A stretch of 64,000 nt of DNA from Lingula anatina (GCF_001039355.2 NW_019773587.1:1-64000); one strand, 5' to 3'; positions 26,096 through 39,095 are shown, numbered from the stretch's first letter. The notes: a model not told the origin generated them from the letters alone. A program made the numbers and translations.

Positions 26096-27276
26096 GAAAG
26101 GTAATTTCCCGCTAATTTTACAATCATGGACCAGAGTGTGTGATCGTCGAGGTTATTCCCCATTATTCGGATACTCGCTGTTTTTGTTTTGCTCTATTTT
26201 TTCCCACAATGCAATTCTCACGCATGCGCGCAGCGATTTTGTAAGTATCTGTAAAGTGGTGAATGGAACGACCCCGGATTATGGAACAAAACCGGAAGTT
26301 TGCCCTTTTTACCCAGCATGCAGAGCGTAAAAAATCCCCGTTCCACGTAAGTTTCAAGCGTCTGCTACAATGTATCAAACGCGCTATGCAGACGCACGTT
26401 ACGACCTGATACAATTGAAGTGTTAGCGTTTGAAAGTTCGTTGCTCTTAAATTTGATAAAATTAATACTGAACTTACATGTACGTTTATTCAAACAAGTT
26501 TTAAAGTCGTTTACCGTCCGTTCTCGTCTGCACTTGTTACTGTCAGTTTCCGATCTCGATTTCTAACTTTTTCATACTGGTTACGGGAAGATACATCGAT
26601 CGCTGTGGACGTAAACACGGCCGTCTTTTACTGCTATAAGTGTTGTAGCCTAACTTGTCTCATCTCTTATTATTTGTGTTTCTTGTTCTCGGCTTATTGA
26701 AATAATTTTCAAAACATCCACTTACTTAATTTTAAATCAATATGCACGTTCATATTAAGCAGATTTGGTTGAAATAAAACGAAAACAATGAGGCTTACCC
26801 TTCAAGAAATCGACACTCGAAACAAATGAACGAAAACCGAAAGTAGGTTATACATGCTTGTTTCACCTTTTTCCCGTCATGCCTTGCGCAAAGACCCTTC
26901 ACCGTGTTATGAAACGTCTGATACAAAGTATCAAACGCGGCATTTATACGCTTGTTTACGAGACAAGTGACGAACGATGTGTGGTCATTCAAGTTCACAC
27001 AATCTCGTCTAATTACGCAGTTTAAGGTTTGCTTCTTCTATAATCTGTTCATAATCATAATTGTACGACGTCTTTCTCATAAAAAAAAAAAATTAATTGA
27101 ATGACAACACGACGCACGTGGATTGCGCCTAAGTCGCAGTCAGGATTACCCCTGTCGCAGTCTACCCTCTGTAGGCCTAAGTATTTTGGTGCTAATAATG
27201 AATGTGATGCCCCAGCACGTAAGAAAAGAACACAGGAAGGTATCAGACAATCAAATAAAGTGTATGATGACACCAA

Positions 27277-28556
27277 AGCAGGGCTCCACAGGTAAAAATT
27301 CAGTTCGGACAAGTGAATTTGCAGGGTGGGCTGTCCGACGGACAGGTTATGTTTTATTAGAACTTAGGAACAAAAATCTTGAAAACTAATTTTTTGCTGC
27401 ATACTAACGTCTTCTCGTCTCTTCCTGGTACAACACACGTGGTCCCAAAATGAAGTCTTAGCAAACTTACCGCCAAATTATAAAAGTGAACACCTTCCAG
27501 AACTTCACAAGACAAAATTTATTCACATAACAGGCTGACTACTGAATACTTATTTGTTTAAAAATCTACGTGCTCTAGTAACAAAGATCGTTTACTAAAA
27601 TAGAAACTACACCAGAGCCAGATTGGACTGGATGTATCTAGTTTGTTGTCAAGGCAACATACTGCCTGTCAATCAAATGTGTTGCACGCTATCTCCTCAC
27701 AACTATTTGAAGTTGGAAAGTCAAACTTTGGGACTGAAGATCTTGTTGAAATGTTGTTTATTTGCATAACCTGAAATTTTGTCAGATGTTTAATTTAATG
27801 ACTCGATGTTTAATTTAATGACTCTAGCACCACCTGTGTTATTTACAATTCAATTTTTAGTACTGGAATTTGATAAATTAGCAATGCTATTATATACCAG
27901 TGTGGTATTGATGCAAGGAAGCAAATTAGTAATAAAAATATGAGAATTTACATAAAAAAGAAGGGGGAATTTTTAAAGACTGATTTTATTTAATTCATAC
28001 TGTATATTTAAAAAATCAAACACATGTTACCCCTAAAGAAACCAAATTGTTATTATAAATAACAATTTAAAAACTTTAAAATTAGTGATATTTATATAAG
28101 TAAACTATTATACAATGAATATTCTTCAATCTTAAATAAAATTTATTCAGATATAAATTTTGAATATTTTAATTTAAAAATATAACCACTTCATGTGAAT
28201 CTGTTATCAAATTTCAGATTTACTATTAGTGGACCCTGTACCCCAAACTCTGGGAAAAGCCCTGATCGAAACCATGTTAAATCAGACTTATATGCAAGAT
28301 TAAATATTCAAGAGTTCACAAGTATGAAAAAATGACTTTTTATTTGAAAATAAATCCACTGCATTTTCCAGGCTCATTTGACTGAATATATTGGTAAAAA
28401 ATACATTACATGTATGACTACACATATTAATGTTTATAAAGTTCACCGAGAGGTATGAATGGAAAAAAAATTGGTTTTGATGGACAGATTGGATTCAAAA
28501 TCAGACAGGTCAAATTTATGACCACCTGTCAAAAGTTAGTGTCTAGCCCTGCAAAA
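27277..28556. mobile_element. Probable non-autonomous hAT-like element
   Basis: Left end CAGGGCTCCACAGG and right end, on the other strand, CAGGGCTAGACACTAAC. These resemble the ends of the hAT element at 42588-43748 (CAGGGCT.GACA.TAAC). The flanks CAAAG and CAAAA could be a decayed 5-bp duplication. There is no open frame. A tandem pair of 20 bp (GATGTTTAATTTAATGACTC) is at about 27785-27826. Confidence 0.45.
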
Positions 28557-28727
28557 GGAAAATGTCAGTTCTGCCATCATGGAAAATTTTCATGGTTAAT
28601 TTGTGATGAGATTGATAGTTAAAAGGTCAAACTTTTTTGCAAGGCCTATCGAAGTGTATTTGCACCATTGGTTTCTAGTTAACAACCAGAAAGATTTCAT
28701 AAGTATGCCCATGGAACATTTGTAACA

Positions 28728-28839
28728 AGCGGGTCATGCAACTAGACTCTGACTTTGACAGTCACAGTGAATCAGAATTTTCCGATTTGGGTTCAGAGCA
28801 TAACGTTTCAGATGCTGACAGTGAAGAATCTACTTGAAT
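28728..28839 (+). CDS. Short acidic coding-like tail, unassigned
   Basis: A short open stretch ending TGA at 28837-28839 reads as a Ser/Asp/Glu-rich C-terminus (DSDFDSHSESEFSD, then SDADSEEST). It is followed at once by AATAAA at about 28842. It looks like the end of a protein from a transposon or a lost gene, but no upstream exon could be tied to it. Confidence 0.25.
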
Positions 28840-29174
28840 AAATTCACTTTGAGACTAAGAGTCCCTGTTTCAATATCGTTCTTGCCTGCAATTTGTTTAA
28901 TCAGGTAACTTTCAAAAAAACTTTTCAAGTTGCCAGCCCTGCTGTCCGGCTTCAAATTTATACGAATTTCATACCCTGATGCCGAAGAGAAAGTTATATG
29001 ATCCTGAGTGTTTACATGCTGCTATCAGTGCCGTGAGAGAGGACTCTTATTCATTATCAGAGGCGGCACGTATGTTTGACGTGCCGAAGACGACCCTTTA
29101 TAATCATATTTCAGGTATACAAATGACACATGTTTGATCTTTGTTCTGATGAAAATAAAAAAATTCAAAATAGC

Positions 29175-29240
29175 TACCCTAGACTGCATTCCCACATATA
29201 TTTAGATCGATCTATTCCCATGGGGAGTCTCACTAGATTG
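29175..29240. repeat. Dispersed repeat with GACTGCATTCCCACA and ATTTAGATCGATC
   Basis: Similar sequence is found at 52228-52300 and, more diverged, at 55305-55362 (CATTCCTACAGATATTTGGATCGAT...GAGTCTCACAC). The partial palindrome around GATCGATC suggests a MITE end. Confidence 0.6.
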
Positions 29241-30470
29241 CTGTCAGCCTGACCGGCTTAAATGTCTGTCCTGCCTTCCAAAAGGTGTAAGGGGATTAAT
29301 TAACTTTTGTGCGCGTTCGGCTCTCGGAAGCTGACCCAGTGTTAAACTTGTCAATCATTTATTAGGTTTACGCCTTCTACTAGAAGTTTTTTCTTTAAAT
29401 CTTCTTATTTCATCTGTCTCTATCTTGTATCTTCTTCTTCTTCTCTTTTTCTTAAATATACAACAGGTGCTCTCAAGGGAGGTGGTCATGGAAAGTTGGC
29501 CCTCGGTCACTCTGATGAGGCCGCGCTGGTCGACTACTGCCTTATAATGAGTGACTGGGGGTTTCCACTAACCAAAGACTTGGTGTGCAAATTTGCCATG
29601 GCTGTTGGTCAGAATAGGAATGTGCACTTTTCAGAGTCAAACGGCTGGTGGAATCGTTTCATGAATCGACATCCAAAGTTGTCCCGAAAAAAACCGGGAC
29701 AGTTCAAAAGGTGCAATATTGTGAGATAAAATAAAATCATGCTAAATAAATGAAAAATAATAAAAAAATAAATATTGTCTTCATCTAAAGATAAGAACGG
29801 ATATCGGAATATAAGAAAACATTATTTAATAAATATGAACCGATGTTTTCACATAAACATGACCAAGCAGCGATCGAAATTAACGGTGGCAAGAGGCAGT
29901 TTTGCCTCCTAGTTTAACCAAGTTGCCCCCTGGTCTGAAAGCCGGTGGCAAAAAGTTGCCTCCAAGAAATTTTGGAGACTGAAAATAAAGTTATTAAAAG
30001 TTTACTTGCGATCGATGTTTTACTTGCCTCCCACTTGTTTACTCCATGAAATTTTGTTTTTCCGAAGTTCTAAACATAGTTATGTGACCTATATAATCGC
30101 AACTGTTTGAGGCGCATGTGCACTACGAATATGCAAATGATCTGACTAATGTTTATGTTACATCCGCGGCAAATTGAACTATTCTAATTGGGCGGCGGCA
30201 TTTGTCGATTGGTTACGAAAGTTTGCGCAGTCGCAGTGCACAGCTTCTCATTTCCGCCCAAAGCAAATCATGGACATCCGGAATTTTTTATGTTCGCCGA
30301 AGCGTAAATATCCATCGGCTGCTACCTGTAATCCGAGCGAGAGCACTTTTACTGAGCAAGATAAAATGTGACATTTGTTTCATACAAATTGCAGCTAAAT
30401 CTACGTTCCGTACACGCAGAAAACAGTCGAAGTAGATTTATTGAGGGTTTATCCTCGTGCTTCGTTTATT

Positions 30471-30999
30471 CGGTACTTTTGTAGTATACCCCCCACCGTG
30501 TAACTTTCACTTTTCAAACATTTTTTTACATTGCCTTGTTCATCTATGCTAAAGCTGTTGAAATAAAATGCTTTTGTAATTACCTGTGGTCTTTTTATTA
30601 GTTTTAATCACGTTTAATCCAGCCCATTGAAATACAATGTGAAAATCTACAATGCACCCGCAGTCAATAACTTGCCGCGTTTTCGTTGGCTAACTCTAAG
30701 GTAATTTCAAGTGAACATAAGATTGCTACATTGTATAATTGGACTTTCTCTGTGAAATTATTTTGAGCTACTTGTTCACATAAAATTACCTTAGAGTTAG
30801 ACAACGAAAACCCGGCAAGTTATTGACTGCGGATGTAAATTGTAGATTCTCACATCAACAAATAAAAAGACCACAGGTTATTACAAAAGCATTTTATTTC
30901 AACAGCTTTGACATAGATGAACAAGAAAATATAAAAAACTGTTTGAAAAGTGAAAGTTACAGAAAGTTACAGGGTGGGGGGTATACTACAAAAGTACCG
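30471..30999. mobile_element. Fold-back element (long inverted repeat)
   Basis: Arms of about 250 bp and 215 bp run inward from CGGTACTTTTGTAGTATACC (30471) and its inverted copy ending at 30999, with a spacer of about 60 bp. The arms share the segments around AAGCTGTTGAAATAAAATGC, TCTTTTTATT and AAGTTATTGACTGCGG. Single-stranded, this would form a long hairpin. A lone third arm lies at 50969-51236. It is nested in the hAT element at 29868-33092. Confidence 0.9.
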
Positions 31000-31400
31000 T
31001 TTATTCTGCCTTTCGTGGCGCTCGCAGTGCATGACTAGTGTAAGTGCATGAATATGCAGCAATACAGTATTCCTGCACTGCTTGATCGATTTGTCAATTT
31101 ACTATAGTCCATTTTGAAGTTATATTGTATCAGTGCTACAGATCTATGGGTTTTGAAATAGTGACTTTTCATTTCTCAATAAAACCATATGTTGTGGCCA
31201 CTTTTTGGAATCGTCTAACTGAGACAATTATAAAAGGCGATTCTAAATATATCATTAAAATATAGTCTACATCTGTTCTGAAATAAAAGAGTTATTTTGA
31301 AAATATCTTGTATTCTCCTTGAAGGATTGATATAGATCTATAGATCTACCCTAATTCTATCAGATTTTTAAAACTTTCGCTCGGATTACTATTTTTGCAG

Positions 31401-32810
31401 ATGAAAACCAATCGGCAGACAAAGCTGGAGCTGCTGAGCCAAATTCAAAAAAGGCAAAAACACTGAAAACTCCTGTCAATATGGCTGTTCGACCAAGTAC
31501 AGTTCAGAAATGGAAAACTGAATTCAAAGAAAATGGCAAATATATAGATTTTGAAACTAGGGAGGTGTGTGAAAAAGATTCCAAAGGCCTTATCGTTTCA
31601 AAAATCTGGTGCTCTGTATGTAAACAGTTTAGTAAGGACAAGACAGTCCCATTTGCTGTTGGTACAAGTAACATAACATAATTTTCAAAGTACATTCCAC
31701 CAAGATTCTGTTGAAGCAAAGTTGGCAAGACACCGTGTTGAAACAAATCATCCAACTGACATTTTGAAAGGGTTACAGAATATGGAAAAGTCAGTGGAGG
31801 AAAAGATGGTGAAACTTTTCAAGACTGCGTTCTATGTTGCATTCTACGCAAAAACCTTTTGTTGAATTTCCTAGATGCTTAGACCTCCTTGAGTGGAATG
31901 GTGTAAGTATTGGTGACTCTTACAGAAATGACAAATAGTGTAAGGTATTCATTGAAAGCCTGAACGAGCAAACGGGACAAGGTGGGTTGAGCATAAACAA
32001 AAAGCCTTAGCAAAGTTGGAAAAAACCTGGAGATCTATTGTTGTTCACCTAGAAAGCTATGCTTCTGACATGACAAATCGAGCAGAAGACAAGGCAAAAG
32101 CCAGAGGAATCAACAACAGATTGCTTCAATACAAAGTGGTCCTCTACATGCATTTTCTCCTCGATGTGTTTGACCAGATGTCCCAGTTGTCCCTTTTATT
32201 TCAAAGAGATGACATAACTGTTCCTAGTGTGGTTCTGAAGTGTGAGCATGTTCAGCTTATGTTGACATCTCTCCTGACTGTGAATGGATCCTACCTTGAG
32301 TCTTTCTATCAACATGTAAATGGCGCTGTGTTCAAAGGTCAAACTCTTAGAAATGTATTCCAGCCAGAAGTGTTTGAGACAGAGAAATTATCATCAACTC
32401 ACTACTGCAAATAATGGACAGAAAGTTTGGAAACATTCTTGGTGGGACTGATATTTTTAAGGCAGCTCAGAACTTTGATCCAAGAAACTGGCCAGACAAT
32501 CGCAATGATCTGACTGCTTTTGGGCGAGAAGATCTCCAGACACTGCTCAGACATTTTGAACAAGTGTTGGCCAATACAAACCCTCCAGTTAATGCAAATG
32601 ATGTAAACCTCCAGTGGGAAGAACTTAAAACTCTTGTTCAGGGTAATGTGAACTTAAAGAGCCTCCACCCTAATTCCCTATGGGAAAGATTCTATTTAAC
32701 AGATCAGGAGAGGGACGAGTTTGCTTCAATTTTGAAGGTGATCTTCTTGGTAGAGACTTACCCACTCTCAACTGCAATTTGGCAACCCCAACTTTGGACA
32801 CATTAATGAG
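31401..32810 (+). pseudogene. hAT transposase relic inside the 29868-33092 element
   Basis: Pieces of one protein are seen in successive frames. There is a TTF/BED-like zinc finger start (31481-31681, with IWCSVCKQF), a short region leading to AKLARHRVETNHPTD (the distal His), a central helical part (32016-32414, 132 codons) and a C-terminal part (32414-32806) with VIFLVETYPLSTA. The last resembles the start of the hAT dimerisation segment, which normally runs on to an ERGFS motif that is missing here. Stops and frameshifts separate the parts. The catalytic Asp/Asp/Glu cannot be assigned with confidence. Confidence 0.7.
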
Positions 32811-35394
32811 TGAAAATAGCTGGGCCTCAAGCCCTGAGACAATATGACCCTCTACCTGCAGTTAACAGGTGGTGGTTGACTGGAGAGAGGGCAAGGAGGC
32901 CAACTATCTTGCCTCATGGGCCTCACGCAGACCAGTAGTGATCATTTGCACATGATGCTAAGGCGGGTGGATGGGGCTGAACTATTATCTGTAGTGTAAG
33001 AATTTGCCTCTAGGTAAGTCCAAGTTGCTTCCAACTTTCAGACCAGGCAGCAAGTAGTTGCCTCCTAGCAAAAAAGTTAATTTCGAACACTGGACCAAGT
33101 TCCTTTTTTTCAGAGGGCGAGCGATAATGTCACAGAAAACAGTTGCGGATGGTTTTTTCATTTTGCTCAAAGATTCACTTGTAAAGCATAATCTTGAAGG
33201 AAAACTGGGTTGCACCTATAACAGTGATGAAACATTTTCAGTCTCAGGCAAGCACAAAAAGAGACCTTTCTTTAAGAGAGGTCGACAACTTCCTCCAGCC
33301 ATATTACAGTTTTGGAATGTGCCAATGAAATGGGGGATCTGCTGCCGCCCATGATTATTTTTGAGGGCTTCTTACCTGCCGACGACACTTTGTTCCAAGG
33401 TCCTCTGAACTCCGTGTACGGTTGCTCTCCCTCCGGATACGTTGATTCAGATAAATATCTGGATTGGTTTCAAAAGATTTTCTTGAAACATACAGCAAGA
33501 AATGGCCCAATTATTTTAATTCAGGACAATTTAGCGGTGCATGCATCAAAAGAACTAATCGACTGTGCCAGAGACAATGGTGTAATTCTGCTTAATATAC
33601 CAGCCATACGAGCCACTACTTGCAGCCTATGGACCAGGTGTTTAAAGATGTGAAGTTAGAATTTCGTAAGATTGCCAAATCGGCAAGCCTACTTAAAAAG
33701 AATTTGGTGATTAGTAAAGGTACATTTCCAGCAATACTTAAATTGGCACTTGCCAAAGCATTTACTCCTTTGAAATTACAACATGCCTTCAAAACTACAG
33801 GTATATATCCACTGGACAAAAGTGCAACTGACAAATCAAAATTTATAGAAAACAAATATATGACAAACAAGATGGAGACAGTATGCCCTCTGCTTATGGA
33901 ATGCGAGACAGACGACAATGACAAGAGGGACATCGCAACGCAAACAGTTTACGACGACTTGGGACGCCCAACAGACAAGACAGACAATACCACACAGACG
34001 GAATTACCATACTCGTGCAATACATGTGGCCAAGTGTGCAATATATCAGAGCACCCAATGAGGCCATTTCCCCTAACATTGCCAAGTTGTTGATCTTTCT
34101 CGCTGAAAGTGCCCCTGGCCATAAACGTAGAGGGACTGATTACACAAAAGCTCAAGTGTTAACCGCGGATGAGACCCATAACACAAAAAAAAAGAAAAGA
34201 AGAAGAGGAAAGATAGAGACGGGAAGAGAAAGAAAAGAAGCGAGAGGAGATGAGGGCAAAGAGAGAACAAAAAGCAAAAGATTTGGAAAAAAGAAGAGCT
34301 GTAGAAAAAATGAGAAAAGCTGAAGATGATACTAAGCGGAGGATGGAGAAAGAGGAGGAGAAAATAAGAGCGGGTGAAGAGAGGAAGAAGAAGAAGAAGG
34401 CCGAGGCACAAGAGTGAAAGCTGGCACAGAGGGCCTTGGAGGTGAAACGCAGAAAAGAGAAGAAGGAAGAAGAGAGAAGAAAGAAAAATGAGGGAAATGA
34501 AGTGGAGGGAAATATCTTCGTTGAAGAACCTCTGGAAGGAAACGAGGCGCCAAAAACACCCTATAGACCAGCATTGTTACACAAGTTCTCCGCAAAATTT
34601 CTGTTTATTGTATTTGTCACACTTTCGCTAAATTCTTTGTTGATGATATGTGAGCTGTTAATGTTAATTAACAGTATTGTCACCATGAATTAAAGGTTTT
34701 ATTTTGAATGTTTTCTGGTGTTGCTTCCTTGCGACAGGCCAAAGGAATGATCGATGAATTTTATAATGATAAATACCAATATGATACTTAAAATTCATTA
34801 AAATTGATAAAATATTTTCAGTTTACTAAACATCGCTTTGGACTCCGATGTAGTTGCAATTTCTTGGCTTGTTCCATAATCCGATTCAAGGCAGTAGTAA
34901 ATGAGTGGGCTATACTATTATTTGAGCAATATTTGGGTTTAAATCTAAAAGTCAAAGACCATTTTAATATGAATAATATCAGCTGTTACTTTCATTGATA
35001 TTCACAACATAAAATGTTTTCGTCGTTTTATTGTCTCTTATAGACCCCTTACATGACCTGTACACTACATGTTGCCTTGCATCTTATCTAACACACTCTG
35101 ATGCAACGTTATCTGCACACTTCCGGTTTTGTTCCATAATCCGGGGTTTGAGAACAACACGAAGTTAACCATTATTTTAGCATTTTTCTCCAACAATGAC
35201 CTCAATCATATGGATTACGCTTTACAGGATAGTAAATAAAGCTCTATTGTAGCTACATGCAAAATATTAGAGGTTAGTTTTACGTTCTTTTTATACACAG
35301 ACTGTGCAAAGCTGAAAAACGTCAAAAATATCGTTCAATAATCTGGGGCGGGGTCTATATGTAAATAAATTAAAAAAAAAAAAAAAAAAGCAAC

Positions 35395-35760
35395 AGATGC
35401 AACGTTGAATCTTTCCCATAATACAACAATAATGTCATAATGGATAATGCATTTCCATAATTTAACAGTAATTGTTGAAATAGCAGTAATACGGTTACTG
35501 TTTATGTTACTGTATATGTCACAATGAATAATTTTTTCCCATACTGCAATTGTTTATGACACAATGGATGACGCAAAAGCAATTCTGTCACAATGATAAC
35601 AACAACTGTTGATATCACGCTGGATAATTTAATTCTTCCCATAATGCAATTGCAATTGTTTGTCACAATGATAACAGCAGTAATTGTTTACATAACAATA
35701 AATTTCTTCCCATAATACAACAGCAATTGCTTATGTCACAATGGATTACAATCGCACTCG
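35395..35760 (+). repeat. Degenerate satellite block 1 (CCCATAATGCAATTG...TGTCACAATGG)
   Basis: Irregular tandem copies of a unit of about 45-60 bp built from TTCCCATAATGCAATTG, TGTTTATGTCACAATGG and ATAACAGCAG. Related blocks follow at 37140-37510 and 39540-39690. Confidence 0.8.
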
Positions 35761-36286
35761 CCAGCACGCCAATGAGAGTAAAAATTAAATCTGGCGTGTG
35801 AAATTTATGATGCAAGTCGCTATTTTGGCAAGTATATTTATGTCAACTTTCTATATTTAGTGTATTGGCAAAATTTAGACTCAATAAAAGTCCAATTGAC
35901 ATGCCAACATTGATCAACATTTACGAAGAAGTTCAAGGAATTCCTCTCACTGCTAACCTCGTTTTCACTCGCATAAGTAATAATTGTGATTGGTTAATGT
36001 TGAGGAATGCTGTAATGACGTATTCACAGTCTCACTGTCGATTTTGAAAGTCGATACTTCCGGGAGAAAGCGTGCAAGTGGATCATGCAGATTTGAAAGT
36101 TAAGAACGTCCCATAGAAGAGACTGAGAACGTCTCAGAATCAGCATCAAGTAATGAGTAAATAAAATCAAAGCAGAAACGAAATGATGCAAGCTAACGGT
36201 CTGAGCTCTCTGACCTAAAGCATGTTTTTGACATTCTCTAAAAAAATATTTTTCTGAGCAGAGCAAAAGAAGTTTTTTCAAATGCG

Positions 36287-36392
36287 CGAAGATAAGATAA
36301 GATAAGATAAGATAAGATAATGGGAAAGAGAACTTGAATTACCTATCTAATTTCACACCTTGCGCTAATACAATACAATACAATACAATACC
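36287..36392. repeat. (GATAA)n and (AATAC)n pentanucleotide repeats
   Basis: Six or seven GATAA units at 36290-36320 and four or five AATAC units at 36369-36392. Confidence 0.9.
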
Positions 36393-37139
36393 ATTCAAAT
36401 AATGCAATAATATAACGGATTTTATTTCACCTCTGACACACTTGAAATTTTAACAACTTCATTAGCTTTACAGCTTTCACCAAATTCATCGACCTACAGA
36501 GTTCACCCTTAATATCACATGAGTCTAGCTGTAATATTAATAATATTTAATTAAAGCTCATTTTAACATTTATATTGAAACAAGTACTTCTAGAGCGTAA
36601 ATGTTGAGTAAAACAATCTGTAAAACGATTAATCAAAACAGTTTTTAATTTTATCTTTATTTGCAAATTGCATATGACTTATAACCAACTATGAAGCATT
36701 GGTACCTGATAGTTAACATCTCAATCATCTGTCATTTCCATATGGCCTGCACTTTGAATATTTGGCTGGTAACTTCTTAATAAAACAGGCCACAGTCTGG
36801 CTTGTAAATTTTCTATTTGGCCTGTAACTTTCAAAACTTACTGGCCAAATTGGCCTCTGCTATTTCAAACGAAGGTCAAACACTATAATATATTCTTTCC
36901 GTTGTAGATACAGTGATGCATCCGTATCGGAAAAACCATTACCTGGAACTCCCTCTCGCTGCAGGAGTATTTCCCCTTAGATCGGCAATACCGAGATCGC
37001 TATAGAAACTTTTGAGCGTGCATTTATTTGCTGAAAATGTGCTCATTAGTTCAAATCTGCGGCATTTTTCAGGCACTGTTTCTCAAAATTGGGGGCATTC
37101 ACTAGGAAAAGGGAGCAATGCCCCGATGCCACACGCTGG

Positions 37140-37510
37140 ATGCATCACTGTTGATATCACTTTGGATAATTTATGCCCATATTAAAATTGTCTATCTGCT
37201 TATAGCAGGAATAATATTGTTGATGACACAATGGGTAATTTCTTCCCATAATGCAATTGCAATTGTTTATGTCACAATGATAGCAGCAAGGATGTTTATG
37301 TCACAATTGCTCACCTGTATCAGCCCATAATGCAATAGCAATATTATTGTTTGCGACACAACTGCCGTTTATATCACAATGGTTAATTAATGCCCATAAT
37401 GCAATTGTTTACTTCACAATGGATCACATATTCCCATCATGCAATGCAATAATTATTGTCTATGTCACAATGGTTACAGCAGCAATAATATTGTCAATGT
37501 GATATATATG
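37140..37510 (+). repeat. Degenerate satellite block 2
   Basis: Same unit as the block at 35395, including CCCATAATGCAATTGCAATT and TTTATGTCACAATG. Roughly six diverged copies. Confidence 0.8.
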
Positions 37511-39095
37511 TATCAAATTCCATTCACAGGTAATATTTTTATGTATTCCCATGATAGAACCAAAGATACACACACATGTAGGACAACTTTCTGGTTTGAT
37601 ATAGAATTGCATTGGACATGTATCCTTAATTACCTGTGTGTTTCTGCACATATCCCTGGTAAGTTCTTCAGCTTATGAAGTTTGCAGATGATCATGACTT
37701 CCAGACATCAGCACAGAGATGAACATGACATAAAGACCACATTTTTTAATAGTTGTAGATCTATGTAAGGCTTTCTGGTTTCCTAAAAAATAAAATAAAA
37801 TAAAATAAATGTTAAATAAATAATATTTCTTTGGGTTTTTTTTCCAATTTATTGTATCTCAAAATAAATTTGTTACAAGGATATTTATATACTAAAACTA
37901 TATAACAACATATCATCATATGTTATAATTATCAAAACTACTCTTGCTTAAAATGAAGGAACATTCCAACAGTGAATTACAACAGCAACTAATAAAGTGA
38001 AACTTATCAAGGCAAAATGCATTGTTAAACCACCCACATAGTGGGCTTTTTTTTTTTTAAATATAATTTGATATTTTCATTTTTTCAATTGATGTATTTT
38101 TTCTTCGCTCAGTCTGGTGAATAAACCTAAATTTGGTTAATTAACAGCAGTCAATATGGGAAAGCAACCAAATGTCAATCAAGAAAGCTTGGATTGGCAA
38201 GGAAAACAATGGACACTCAAGAGTCCTCCAAAGGCAATGCTGTGCCATGAGTAATTCCATCACAGAATTAGACAGTATGCTGTGTAGGTGCCGCAAGCAG
38301 GAATGGTGCCATGTATACGTATTATTTGAGGTACTGACTCAGCCATTCTATTCATGTATCTTGTTGATGTATATTGGGTGAGATAAGCCTATTCCTCGAC
38401 TAGAGCCCACACAGTTTCAGCTCATCCAGTATAGTCGCCTGGCCTTGTGTTTACATGGATCCTTACAGCATGAACATGCGCTGAATGCAATTGAAACAAG
38501 GAGGATAAGCAGGCTTCATTTCCTTGACATTAAAAGAACTAGATGAGGTGGGGCATGGTCATTTTGGAAACAAAATGGTCTTTGGCATATGCAGGGCACC
38601 ATTTCTGTTGTCAGATCTTCTCTGTAAACACCAGCATCTAAATCATTTGATTGGTTACACATTCATAATCCACCACTGAGAGGAAAACATTGGAGATGGA
38701 CCATTGAGTCAGCAATCAACACTATGAAGGAGTCTCCGCAATAAAAAAATCAAAAATGTCTCCAATGTAGCATCTGAGGATAATGAAGAAGTTGACAAGT
38801 CCAATTCACCGATTCTATTGGATTCTATTGGGTTTGTAAGAGTTCTACCCAGTCCTCGATCACACATCACAAGTCTGCTGTTGATCATTCCTCTAGAAAC
38901 TTAACTGGTGGTTTTGATGACTTGTAAGTTTGAAAAAGAGTTAAGACCAAAATGGTCTCTGGCACATTTTACAATTTCTATTGCCAGAACTACCAGCATT
39001 TATGCTTTCTCTGAGAAACATCATAGTCAACAATCATAATCCATCAGCATGGGTACCAATTCATACCAAAGTTTTCAACAAACCTCAACCAAACT
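37511..39095. other. No supported gene
   Basis: AT-rich DNA with a (TAAAA)n run near 37785-37808. Some stretches (38390-38560) look faintly coding on the plus strand but are broken by stops and could not be assigned. Confidence 0.45.

Larger units (their letters stand above)
29868..33092 (+). mobile_element. hAT-type DNA transposon with decayed transposase
   Basis: The left end CAGCGATCGAAATTAAC and the right end, on the other strand, CAGTGTTCGAAATTAAC are inverted repeats. Both continue with a second shared block (TGCCTCC, CTGGTCTGAAAG). GACCAAG flanks both sides (29861-29867 and 33093-33099), a 7-base exact match, or 7 of 8 for the usual 8-bp hAT duplication. The element contains a transposase relic (31401-32810) and a fold-back element. 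It inserted in an intron of the pogo-like transposase gene, 14 bases upstream of the acceptor's first exon base on the rejoined sequence. Confidence 0.85.
28979..34420 (+). pseudogene. Pogo/Tigger-like (CENP-B/DDE_1) transposase, intron-containing, broken
   Basis: Such transposases bind DNA through two helix-turn-helix units and cut with a DDD/DDE domain. Exon 28979-29114 gives 45 residues of a Psq-type helix-turn-helix (starts MPKRKLYDPECLHAAI). Exon 29467-29710 gives a CENP-B/Tc5-type domain (GWWNRFMNRHPKLS). The DDE exon starts at 33114 after TTCCTTTTTTTCAG, and the phases match throughout. Catalytic motifs are visible: YNSDET, LIQDNLAVH and YLQPMDQVF. Two single-base frameshifts (about 33308 and 33600) break the DDE exon, and the Lys/Glu-rich tail (34160-34420) is spread over several frames. 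The last intron holds a 3.2-kb hAT element. The gene is dead unless the shifts are sequencing errors. Confidence 0.8.
26272..35146. mobile_element. Large pogo-like DNA transposon, limits approximate
   Basis: A 28-bp sequence at 26272-26299 (starts CCCCGGATTATGGAAC, ends ACCGGAAGT) recurs as a perfect inverted copy at 35119-35146. A related shorter copy (TTGTTCCATAATCCG) is at 34871-34885. The pogo/Tigger-like transposase gene lies between them. GACCCCGC-type sequences further out (25935 and 35350, inverted) may be the real termini, which would make these repeats subterminal. I cannot see a clear TA duplication. The element has been invaded by the hAT element at 29868-33092. Confidence 0.55.

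Noticed and set aside
34073-34595. Leu/Ser/Phe-rich minus frames
   Set aside because: Antisense of the Lys/Glu-rich tail of the pogo-like transposase.
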